A DNA stretch of 64,000 nucleotides from Deltaproteobacteria bacterium. Its GTDB lineage: Bacteria > Myxococcota_A > UBA796 > UBA2385. Position 1 is the first letter of the stretch. Every line of letters starts with the position of its first letter. The position numbers and the translations under genes are program-made. Positions 10,200 through 17,343 of the stretch are shown piece after piece. The stretch is taken from positions 1 through 64,000 of the forward strand of contig JAEUKK010000054.1 of NCBI GenBank assembly GCA_016792625.1, given 5' to 3'. The notes under the pieces were generated by a model. It was not told the origin of the DNA. It searched no databases and was given only the letters and a program-made list of their open reading frames with translations.

Positions 10200-11531
10200 A
10201 TGAGCACCGCAGAAGCCCCGCCCCGACTTCGCATTACGCGGTTTTATGTCGAGCAGATCTTTGGGCCAGAGTCGCACGATATTGACGTGCAGCTCGATCT
10301 TCAGGGGCGGGTCAACATCCTCTACGGCCGCAACGGCGCGGGCAAGACCCTGGCGATGGCGATGTTGGCCGAGCTGTGTGAGGGGCGCTGCGACACCTTC
10401 CATCGCCTCCCAGCGGCACGAGTCGAGCTGACGCGGTCAGACGGGAACCAGGTCGTGTTGCGACATCTTGACAGTGAGGGGGTCACCTGTGAGCTATGGG
10501 ATTGGCCTGAGCTGTTGTCCAAGTCCACTTGGCTGCCGATTACGCCCCTCGTTGAGGGGTTGGCGCCACCGTCGAACGGCGCCGTTTCGAACTGGGTCAT
10601 GCGGGACGTGAACACCGGTAGCGTTGTCTCTGTTGCGGGTGAGAACAGCGTCAGAGGTCACGTTGAGGGGGCGTGGTTCTCGCCTTCCTCAGCCTCCAGC
10701 CACGGAGCCGCCCAAAACTTGGCTGGGTTTTTCGACCAGATGCCTCGGGTTCGACTCGTTCGGACTGACCGACTTTTCGTGCGGTTGTCGCGGAGAATCC
10801 GCTCCGATAGGCCGAAGCGGGCGGGCGAGCAGCTCATGGTCGCCCACCTCAGCAGCCAGCTTGGCGCGGTCCTTCAGCAAGCCGACCAAGCGTATCGAAA
10901 GCGTTCCACCGAGCTTGACGCGACGCTGCCTCGGCGCCTGTTCAGCAAAGAGCGGGTGATTCATGATCTTGAAGACTTGAAGCTGCGGGCAGACCGACTC
11001 GCCAAAACTGAGGACAACCTCGCTGAGCTTGGCCTGCTCCGCGAGCGACCCGAGCCCCTCAGCACAGATTCCCTCAGTGATCAAGACCTTCGCACCTTCG
11101 CGATCATCCTCGGCGACCGCGAAGAGAAGCTCCAGCCCTTCGCGTTGCTGGGCCAAAAAGCACGGCTCCTGCTCGACAGCATCAACAAGAAGCTCAAGCC
11201 CAAAGAGATCCGCCTCGACCTTGAGGCCGGGTACAGCTTGCTCTCGGCCGCAGCGCAGCCGCTTGACTTGTCCTGCCTGTCCTCGGGCGAGCAACACCAG
11301 CTGGTCCTGCTCCACGAGCTGCTCTTCGAGGTCGAGCCAGGCACGCTGGTGCTGATTGACGAGCCAGAGCTCTCTCTGCACGTGACCTGGCAGCAGGACC
11401 TCGTCGCCGACATCACCCGCATCGCCGAGGCCAATCAGATCGACTTCGTTTTGGCCACCCACTCGCCCTACATCGCGGGCGACGCCGACGAGGGCGGGCC
11501 CAACTTGGTGCGCCTCGGGCCGCCGGCGTGA
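10200..11531 (+). CDS. AAA/ABC-type ATPase, AriA-like (PARIS anti-phage system)
   Basis: The 443-residue product is an OLD/SMC-like AAA_15/AAA_21 ATPase. Walker A is GRNGAGKT at residues 43-50, the signature LSSGEQ is at 360-365, Walker B LVLIDEPELSLH at about 383-394, and ATHSPYIAG at 419-427. The middle insertion (about 200-300) is helical and charged. The next gene overlaps it and encodes a DUF4435/TOPRIM-like protein, the arrangement of the PARIS system, in which AriA assembles as a sensor scaffold and releases the AriB nuclease on detecting phage anti-restriction proteins. The role here is inferred from that architecture. The first kilobase is visibly less GC-rich than its neighbours, a sign of transfer. 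Generic overcoming-lysogenization-type ATPases are the alternative. Confidence 0.75.
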   Translation: MSTAEAPPRLRITRFYVEQIFGPESHDIDVQLDLQGRVNILYGRNGAGKTLAMAMLAELCEGRCDTFHRLPAARVELTRSDGNQVVLRHLDSEGVTCELWDWPELLSKSTWLPITPLVEGLAPPSNGAVSNWVMRDVNTGSVVSVAGENSVRGHVEGAWFSPSSASSHGAAQNLAGFFDQMPRVRLVRTDRLFVRLSRRIRSDRPKRAGEQLMVAHLSSQLGAVLQQADQAYRKRSTELDATLPRRLFSKERVIHDLEDLKLRADRLAKTEDNLAELGLLRERPEPLSTDSLSDQDLRTFAIILGDREEKLQPFALLGQKARLLLDSINKKLKPKEIRLDLEAGYSLLSAAAQPLDLSCLSSGEQHQLVLLHELLFEVEPGTLVLIDEPELSLHVTWQQDLVADITRIAEANQIDFVLATHSPYIAGDADEGGPNLVRLGPPA

Positions 11532-12418
11532 GCGGCGCCGAGCGAATGGGCCTGCCGCAGCCCAACCCGCGCGTTGAGAGCCGGTTCTTCAACAGCGCGC
11601 GCCGCACAGCGGTGCTCTTGGTCGAGGCCGGGCCCGACGAGCGCTTCTGGCGGCCCTGGGTCGGCCCGGGCGTGCTGGTCCGGCAGGCGAACCAGGGGGG
11701 CAAGGCGCAGATCATCCGCTGGCTGAAGGCCGCGAAGCCGGACGAGGGTGAGGTGCTCGTCGGCGTGGTCGACGCTGACCTCGACCGGGTCCGCGGCGTC
11801 GAAAATGACACACCCGACGTCATCCTCACCGACGCGCACGACCTCGAAGCCACGCTGGTCGGCCTGCCCGCGCTGGACAAGCTGGCCACGAGCCTCGCGG
11901 GGGCCGCCCTCGCCGCCGCCGAGGCCCGCTGGGGCGAGTCGCTGCGCGCCCGGCTGGTCCGGCACGCCGAGCTCCCTGGCCGCCTGCGCTGGCTCAAGGT
12001 GGCCCGAAGCCCCGCGTTCGACGCGCTGCTGTTCAAGAAGGAGAAGCGCAACGGGATCGACTACTTCGACGACTACGCCTCTTGCATCGGCGCCGACTTC
12101 CAGCCCGATCCCTCCGCACTGGTCAAGGCGCTCTGCAGCTTCAGCAACGCGCAGCAGCTCCTGCCGCCCAAGGTCGACCTCGTGGCCGCGGCCGCGGCGC
12201 TCGGCCCGGTAGACCTCGCCCAGCTCTGCAATGGCCATGACCTCATGGGCTTCCTGTACGCTATGTTGAAGGAGATCAAGGCCCAAGGGCTGTCCGACTC
12301 TGCGGGGCTCGCGCAGCAGCTTGGGCTGGCGGTGGAGCGCGTGTGGTTGGTCGAGACCGCCATGTGGAAGGCGCTCGACGCGTGGTCGAAGCGGAGGGGC
12401 TACCCGGTGCTCGCGTAG
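11528..12418 (+). CDS. DUF4435/TOPRIM-like effector, AriB-like (PARIS anti-phage system)
   Basis: The 296-residue product has the acidic TOPRIM-type pattern of DUF4435: Glu33 in VLLVEAGPDERFW, an Asp pair in VVDADLD (residues 81-87), then ILTDAHDLEATL (99-110), which places conserved acidic residues at the expected metal site. The C-terminal 150 residues are helical. The GTG start overlaps the stop of the ATPase gene (GTGA), so the two are translationally coupled. By analogy with AriB it would be the toxic nuclease arm; AriB of PARIS is reported to cleave tRNA, which makes the adjacent tRNA-Arg gene noteworthy. The activity is not shown by sequence alone. Confidence 0.72.
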   Translation: MSGAERMGLPQPNPRVESRFFNSARRTAVLLVEAGPDERFWRPWVGPGVLVRQANQGGKAQIIRWLKAAKPDEGEVLVGVVDADLDRVRGVENDTPDVILTDAHDLEATLVGLPALDKLATSLAGAALAAAEARWGESLRARLVRHAELPGRLRWLKVARSPAFDALLFKKEKRNGIDYFDDYASCIGADFQPDPSALVKALCSFSNAQQLLPPKVDLVAAAAALGPVDLAQLCNGHDLMGFLYAMLKEIKAQGLSDSAGLAQQLGLAVERVWLVETAMWKALDAWSKRRGYPVLA

Positions 12419-12443
12419 GGCGCGCGCGGGGGCCGCCGTCGAT

Positions 12444-12508
12444 GGTGCTATTTTCCAGCACCAGACGCACGCAGGTGACCTCGGGGTGTGCTACTTTTCC
12501 AGCACACC
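12444..12508. promoter_or_regulatory. Two related palindromes (operator or terminator pair)
   Basis: Palindrome 1 (12444-12462) has arms GGTGCT/AGCACC around ATTTTCC. Palindrome 2 (12485-12508) has perfect 8-base arms GGTGTGCT/AGCACACC around ACTTTTCC. Both share the core GTGCTA-TTTTCC-AGCAC in the same orientation, with starts 41 nt apart, between the AriB-like stop and the lipoprotein start at 12534. They may be tandem operator sites or a double terminator. Confidence 0.5.
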
Positions 12509-12533
12509 ACCAGCCGCCCACCCCGGAGCCCCC

Positions 12534-13082
12534 ATGTCGACCGCCGCTGCCCGCCCCACCCCCCTGCTCCTGGCCGCGCTGCTGGCCCTCTCGGCCTGCG
12601 CGGCGGTGGGCCAGACGCCCGCTGCGGCCCCGCCGCCGCCCGTCGAGCGCGCCCCCCAAGGCGCCGCCGCGCTCTTCGGCGGGCCCCGTGACCCGTCCAA
12701 GCCGGCCGACCCCGCGCGCGCCGATGGTGCGGTGCACCTCGGGGTGCCCCGGGCCCCTGACCCTGAAGGTCCGGTGGTATTGGTGGGCCAGCCGATGCCC
12801 GCGCTGCTCTCCGAGTTGCAGCACAACGCCGGCCACCTGCAGCGCTGCTGGGATCGGCGCTCCCCCGGGGTGAAGGGTGGCGAGATCACCATCCACGCCC
12901 ACCTCGACCCCCAGGGCCTGGTGCTCGGGCAGTGCCTCACCGAAGACACCGTGGGCGACGCTGAGATCCAGCGCTGCGCAAACGAGCTCATCGCGATGGG
13001 GCGCTACCCCGCGGGCGGGGCTGCGCCGATCGACGTGGTGTTCTCGATGCGCTTGGGGTCTGCGGCGGGCGAGGCGGGCTGA
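12534..13082 (+). CDS. AgmX/PglI-type C-terminal domain lipoprotein
   Basis: Predicted outer- or inner-membrane lipoprotein of 182 residues. The signal peptide ends with the lipobox LSAC at about residues 19-22. A Pro/Ala-rich linker follows to about residue 80. The C-terminal 90 residues match the AgmX/PglI (TonB-C-like) domain: HNAGHLQRCWDRR, then a beta-rich stretch with GEITIHAHLDPQGLV and two further Cys (in GQCLTE and IQRCANEL), ending PIDVVFSMRLG. Such proteins are abundant in Myxococcota and associate with gliding or envelope machinery; the specific role is unknown. The ATG at 12534 follows GGAG. It is convergent with the next gene, with only 5 bp between. Confidence 0.8.
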   Translation: MSTAAARPTPLLLAALLALSACAAVGQTPAAAPPPPVERAPQGAAALFGGPRDPSKPADPARADGAVHLGVPRAPDPEGPVVLVGQPMPALLSELQHNAGHLQRCWDRRSPGVKGGEITIHAHLDPQGLVLGQCLTEDTVGDAEIQRCANELIAMGRYPAGGAAPIDVVFSMRLGSAAGEAG

Positions 13083-13087
13083 AGGGC

Positions 13088-14230
13088 CTATAGGGTCTTG
13101 GCCAGCCGCTGCAGCTCCTTTTCGTCGAAGCTCACCGCGCAGCGCTCTGCGAGCTCGCGCATGAAGCCGAGCTCGCGGCGGTGCAGCTCGTGGTCGGCGG
13201 CGACGGTCAACGCGGCGGCTTCGTAGAGCAGCCGCTTGGCCTCGGCCGGGCGGCTGCCCACCTCGTCGAGCACCTGCGCACGGTCGATGTTCACCAGCTC
13301 TCGGAACTCGTCGAGCACGCTGCCGTCATCGTGCTGAGCGATGGTCTTGGTGAAGGCGTGCAGCAGCCAGGCCTCTTCGGCCTCGATTGTGCCGTCGACG
13401 TTGGCGGCCACGAACACCAGCTTGAGCAGCAGCAACGCGTCGTCATCCAGCGCCGCGCCCAGGCGCCCGGACGCTTCGCGGGCCGCGGCCTTGTCTCGGT
13501 AGACTTGGCGGGCCGTGCGCCCGATGGCGCCCGTCGCGTAGTGGTTGAAGCCGGCGCTGATCGGGATGCTCGCGAAGGGGATGGCGAACTTGATGACGTT
13601 GCGCTGCAGAAGGTACTTCCCGATGACCGGCAGCGCCTTGGCCCACTGCAAGGTGCTTCCCTTGAGCAAGACCTTGACGCCGACCCGGGCGGCCTCGGGC
13701 GCAAGCTTGGCCACGCCGCCCCGGAAGACCTCGCCCGCCTTGACGCCAAAAGCGACCTTGAACAGGTCGTAGAGGTCCTCGGGGTCCTCCATGTCGATGG
13801 GGGCCTCATAGAGCACCGACAGGTCGTAGGCCAGCTGCAGCTGCAGCCGCGTGGTGTAGAGCACGTCGGTCGCGAAGGCCGCGACCCCGGCGGGGATGGT
13901 CAGGGGCGAGCTGCCGCCCGCCGAGCCGACCGTCGCGGCCACGGCGGCGGAGTAGGCGGCCGCCGACAGGCCCCCCTCGAGCGCCGCATAGCGCTGCGCG
14001 AGGCTGATCCGACGCTCGGCCACGGCGTCGGCGGGCAGGTCAGGGTACTTGTCCTTGAAGTACGCGGCGTTGACCTTCTTCGCGTAATTGTTCAGGATGG
14101 TGTAGAGGAACTTGGTGAACCACGCCCCGTCTTTGAGCTCGTCAGCCGAGAAGCGCTTGGCCTCGCCCTTCATCTGCTCGAAGTCAGCCTTGACCTCGTC
14201 TTCAGGGCGGCGGTCATCCTCATCGATCAT
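13088..14230 (-). CDS. TerB-like domain protein with Gly/Ala-rich membrane-associating region
   Basis: A 380-residue protein. The middle (about 95-130) is Ala/Gly-rich and hydrophobic and looks membrane-associating, reminiscent of EcsC/DUF697-type proteins. A second hydrophobic segment lies near 215-245. The C-terminal 130 residues resemble the TerB (tellurite-resistance/co-chaperone-like) fold: LLLLKLVFVAANVDGTIEAE, then ALTVAADHELHRRELGFM, with the paired acidic D-G-x-I-x-x-E and D-x-E-L-H-x-R-E motifs. TerB-like domains often link membrane stress, metal or phage-defence systems. The ATG at 14230 follows GGAG; the longer frame to 14335 is low-complexity. Confidence 0.6.
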   Translation of the reverse strand: MIDEDDRRPEDEVKADFEQMKGEAKRFSADELKDGAWFTKFLYTILNNYAKKVNAAYFKDKYPDLPADAVAERRISLAQRYAALEGGLSAAAYSAAVAATVGSAGGSSPLTIPAGVAAFATDVLYTTRLQLQLAYDLSVLYEAPIDMEDPEDLYDLFKVAFGVKAGEVFRGGVAKLAPEAARVGVKVLLKGSTLQWAKALPVIGKYLLQRNVIKFAIPFASIPISAGFNHYATGAIGRTARQVYRDKAAAREASGRLGAALDDDALLLLKLVFVAANVDGTIEAEEAWLLHAFTKTIAQHDDGSVLDEFRELVNIDRAQVLDEVGSRPAEAKRLLYEAAALTVAADHELHRRELGFMRELAERCAVSFDEKELQRLAKTL

Positions 14231-14382
14231 GGGGGGCGCTCCAGCGCAGCGGGTCTGACCCGTGCGGTGCGGGCCCTGTGTGCGCGCGGCGACGCTACCA
14301 CAGCCCGGGAGCGGCGGGGGGCCCTGTGCTGCCACGCCCTGGTGCTGGCCCGCCGCGGCTGGTCGCCGGCCCGCGCCCCTGC

Positions 14383-14571
14383 CTGCACCGCAAGCTCATC
14401 GTGCGCGACGCGGCGCAGACCCTGATCACCTCGGCGAACCTCACCGAGGCGGCCCAAGAGCGGAACATCGAGGCTGGTGTCTTCATCGACGACGAGAGCG
14501 TCGCTCGCGGGGTGGTCGCGCAGCTGGATCGGCTCGTGGCTGTGGGGGTGCTGGTGCAGGCGTCGCTGTAG
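14383..14571 (+). pseudogene. C-terminal remnant of a phospholipase-D-like protein (DrmC-type)
   Basis: In the frame ending at 14571 the translation LHRKLIVRDAAQTLITSAN, continuing LTEAAQERNIEAGVFI, carries one complete HxKxxxxD motif with the following SAN-LT and N-x-E-x-G-V blocks of PLD-superfamily proteins, ending in a helix before the stop. That is about the last 63 residues of the family; the first catalytic half is absent upstream in any frame. It most resembles the C-terminus of DrmC-like PLD proteins of DISARM defence loci, but other PLD enzymes are possible. Confidence 0.6.
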
Positions 14572-14643
14572 GAGCGGGCTGAAGGGCATCCCGGAGGCGC
14601 GCGCCCACCGCTGATCGCCGCCCGCGCCTGCTCTATCGGCGCG

Positions 14644-14650
14644 GATAGGC
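14644..14650 (+). promoter_or_regulatory. GATAGGC -10-like box before the methyltransferase gene
   Basis: GATAGGC lies 58 nt upstream of the ATG at 14709. It is the same box as before several other genes here. Confidence 0.35.
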
Positions 14651-14708
14651 TGGCGCGCGCGGCCGCAGCCCTCGCCGGGGCCACGGCGGCCGCCCCGGAG
14701 CACCCCCC

Positions 14709-15524
14709 ATGAAGCGCATGCAGCTCGTCGAGCTTGAAGACCTGCCCTGGTTCCCCGCCGTGCTGCGCGACGGGGGCACGGCCTACCTCGAGCTCGCCGC
14801 GCGGGTGAGCGGGCACGGGGCGCTCCTCGTACCACCCCTCGCTGACGCCATTCTGGCCACCGGCGCCACACGGGTGATCGACCTCTGCTCGGGCGGCGGC
14901 GGGCCCGCGCGCATCGTGGCCGACGCGCTGGCCGACCGCGGGCTGCCCGTCGACGTGCTGCTCACCGACCTCTACCCCAACCCCCGGGCCTTCGCGCACG
15001 CGGCCGAGGGCGCGCGCGGCCGGATCGCGGGCCGCAGCACGCCGGTCGACGCGACCGATGTGCCGGCCGAGCTGACCGGCTTCCGCACCATCTTCAACGC
15101 CTTCCACCACTTCCCGCCCGCGCGCGCCCGGGCGGTGCTCGCCGACGCTGTGGCCAAGCGCCAGCCGATCGGCGTCTTCGAGCTGGTCAGCCGCGAGCCA
15201 GCCATGCTCGCCGGCCTGCTGACCGCGCCGCTGGGGGTGACGTTCACCGTGCCGTTCTGGCGCCCCTTCCGCTGGTCGTGGCTGCTCTGGACCTGGCTCA
15301 TCCCGCTGATGCAGCCGTTCGTGCTGTGGGACGGCATCGTCTCGTGGCTGCGCATCTACAGCGTGGATGAGCTGCGGGCCCTGGTCGCCGACCTCGACGC
15401 GCCCGATTGGACCTGGGAGATCGGCCAGATCAAGCTCGGGTCCGCGCCGTTGCACGCGACCTACCTCATCGGGCGACCGACCGGGGCGCGGCCCGCCCCT
15501 GTCGAGGGCGCCGGCCCGGCTTAG
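14709..15524 (+). CDS. Class I SAM-dependent methyltransferase
   Basis: A 271-residue Rossmann-fold methyltransferase. SAM motif I is VIDLCSGGGGPARIVADAL near residues 56-74; an acidic residue after the second strand follows in VDVLLTDLYPN, and a post-motif FRTIFNAFHHFPP lies near 115-130. A hydrophobic segment rich in Trp (about 175-215, RWSWLLWTWLIPLMQPFVLW) suggests membrane association or a lipid-like substrate. The ATG follows GGAG. The substrate is unknown; quinone, lipid or small-molecule methylation are possible. Confidence 0.75.
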   Translation: MKRMQLVELEDLPWFPAVLRDGGTAYLELAARVSGHGALLVPPLADAILATGATRVIDLCSGGGGPARIVADALADRGLPVDVLLTDLYPNPRAFAHAAEGARGRIAGRSTPVDATDVPAELTGFRTIFNAFHHFPPARARAVLADAVAKRQPIGVFELVSREPAMLAGLLTAPLGVTFTVPFWRPFRWSWLLWTWLIPLMQPFVLWDGIVSWLRIYSVDELRALVADLDAPDWTWEIGQIKLGSAPLHATYLIGRPTGARPAPVEGAGPA

Positions 15525-15572
15525 ACGCCCGCCCGCCGCGCGCAGCCGCGCCCCTCGTCGTCGGAGTGCCCC

Positions 15573-17285
15573 ATGGCCCGCAAGCCGCTCACCGCCACCA
15601 CCCCGCCGTGGGAGCTGCTGCTGCTCCCGCTGGTCCCCGGCGATTCATCTCGCTTGTTGGTCATCGCCGACGCCCGCAGCGGTGCGCTGCGCCACCTCGA
15701 GCTGCACAGCGACCGGGCCCCGCCGCGGGCGCTGGCCGAGGCGCTCGGCCGCGCGGCCGCCAGCCCGACCGTCAGCGGCCAGAAGGTCGGCCGGCCCCGC
15801 TCGGTCGCTTGCCCGCCCGACCAGCTCGCCGAGGTGCAGGTCGCGCTGAAGGCCCTCGGTGTGGTCGCACACAGCGCTGCGGCCGTGCCCGCCGCGCGGA
15901 AGTGGGCCGACGAGCTGCGCCCGGTGCCCCCGTCCTTGACCAACACCCTGGGCCGCGCGGCCGTCTTGGGGCCGGCAGAGGGGTGGGCGCAGGCCCTCGC
16001 CGCGCTCCTGCGCGCGCGGCCCTGGGACCGCGACCTCGAAGACGCCTTCATCCGGTTCAGCTCGGCTGATCCCCAGCTCCACAACCTCGTGGTCCAGGTC
16101 ATCGATGGGATGGATGCACAGTCGGTGTGGGGGCCCATTCCCGGCCTCATCATCTACCCGGGCCCCGAGGCGGCGCGCCGCGCCCAGACCGCCGGCCTGC
16201 GCGGCCGCGATATGGTCGATGGGGTGATCCTCCGGGTCGAGCAGAAGGACGGGTTGGGGTCCTTGGTGGGCGACTGGGCACTCGAGTCCGGTCGGGTGCT
16301 TGAGGGCCGGGTGCTCACCGGCCGGCTGCGCCTGGAGGGGGAGGTCACCCCCCTTCGAGAGGCACTCTACGGGTCGGTCCAGGCGGTCTGTCGGGCCGTC
16401 GCGGCGCTCTTCGAGGCGCACCCCGATGCCCTGCCCGAGGCAGAGGCCCCCTGGGCCTGGCCCGAGCGCCCCGACACCACGCTGTGGGTGGCCCAGACCC
16501 TGCTGCCGCTGGCAGCGCACGCGGGGCCTGCGCGCTTGCCCCTCGCCGTCCGCCCCCCGCAGGCCGCAGCGGAGCCGGACGGCGGCGCGCGCCTCACGCT
16601 CTTCATCGCCCCTGAGAATGTCGGTGTGGCCCTCCCGATCCTGAGCCAGCTCGTGGCCCTCGAGGCGCGCCCCGACGCGCTCGGCAACTGGGAGCTCAGC
16701 GGCGTGGACGCCAGTGGCGCGCCGTCGACCATCGCCGGGGTCCCCCTTCCCATGCTGCCCCCGTCCGCCTTTGACGGGCAGCTCGACCTCGAGCTCGCCG
16801 AGGCGTCGCCCGACGGCCGCGTGCCGGCGCGGCCCCTGGTGCCCTGGAGCGCCCGCCTGCCCATCACCCTCCGTGGCTGGACGGGCGCGCTGCTGTCGAC
16901 GTTGATGGACGAGCCCGATCCGCTGGGCTTGCTCAAGGGCTTCGGGTGGGATGGCCCACCCGCCACCTGGCCGAAGTCCTCGGACGTGGTGCTCAGCCTG
17001 GTCGGCCCGCTGCTGACCCCCAGCCCCGCAGCGGGAGCGGTCCGCCGCCTCGCGAACGCCGCCGCCCGGCTGTGGACCCTCGAGCACCGGGGCCTGTCGC
17101 TGGACCGCGCCGCGCAGGACCCCCAGCTTTGCGCGCTGCTCGGCGCGCCGCTGGCCGCCGCCCTCGCCGCGCGCAAAGCCCGCCACTTCGCCCTCGACCG
17201 AAGGCCGATCACGGTGCGGGGCGTGCGGGTCCTCGACGGGCAGGTGCACCTCGACACCGCCTGGGTCACCGAAGCCCCCCGCTGA
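15573..17285 (+). CDS. Uncharacterised 570-residue protein
   Basis: I do not recognise a named family with confidence. The product has no signal peptide or membrane helix. It begins LLLPLVPGDSSRLLVIADARSGALRHLEL, then has a helical middle and Pro/Leu-rich segments, and contains few Cys. Residues about 25-105 (RPRSVACPPDQLAEVQVALK) resemble the start of DUF6930/DUF7309-type proteins, but weakly. The ATG follows GGAG. The cytosine methyltransferase starts 58 bp downstream on the same strand, so the two could form a unit, and a restriction-like role cannot be excluded, though no nuclease motif is visible. Confidence 0.5.
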   Translation: MARKPLTATTPPWELLLLPLVPGDSSRLLVIADARSGALRHLELHSDRAPPRALAEALGRAAASPTVSGQKVGRPRSVACPPDQLAEVQVALKALGVVAHSAAAVPAARKWADELRPVPPSLTNTLGRAAVLGPAEGWAQALAALLRARPWDRDLEDAFIRFSSADPQLHNLVVQVIDGMDAQSVWGPIPGLIIYPGPEAARRAQTAGLRGRDMVDGVILRVEQKDGLGSLVGDWALESGRVLEGRVLTGRLRLEGEVTPLREALYGSVQAVCRAVAALFEAHPDALPEAEAPWAWPERPDTTLWVAQTLLPLAAHAGPARLPLAVRPPQAAAEPDGGARLTLFIAPENVGVALPILSQLVALEARPDALGNWELSGVDASGAPSTIAGVPLPMLPPSAFDGQLDLELAEASPDGRVPARPLVPWSARLPITLRGWTGALLSTLMDEPDPLGLLKGFGWDGPPATWPKSSDVVLSLVGPLLTPSPAAGAVRRLANAAARLWTLEHRGLSLDRAAQDPQLCALLGAPLAAALAARKARHFALDRRPITVRGVRVLDGQVHLDTAWVTEAPR

Positions 17286-17332
17286 GCGGCGCGGCGCGCC
17301 GGCCCGGGCTGGCCCCAGGCCCAGGCCCAGGC

Positions 17333-17338
17333 TAGCCG
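17333..17338 (+). promoter_or_regulatory. TAGCCG -10-like box, possible leaderless dcm transcript
   Basis: TAGCCG ends 5 nt before the ATG at 17344 and no purine-rich ribosome site is present between them. The spacing would place the transcript start at or near the ATG. Confidence 0.3.
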
Positions 17339-17343
17339 CGCCG

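Larger units (their letters stand above)
14231..14708. other. 478-bp spacer holding only a PLD-like remnant
   Basis: Between the TerB-like gene and the methyltransferase gene I see no intact gene. It holds the phospholipase-D-like fragment at 14383-14571 and a GATAGGC box at 14644-14650. Confidence 0.6.

Noticed and set aside
9952..12530. tRNA-Arg 3'-end duplication as an island border
   Set aside because: I looked for the T-arm/acceptor sequence downstream of the operon and did not find it in the spacer to 12530, so no attachment site is called.
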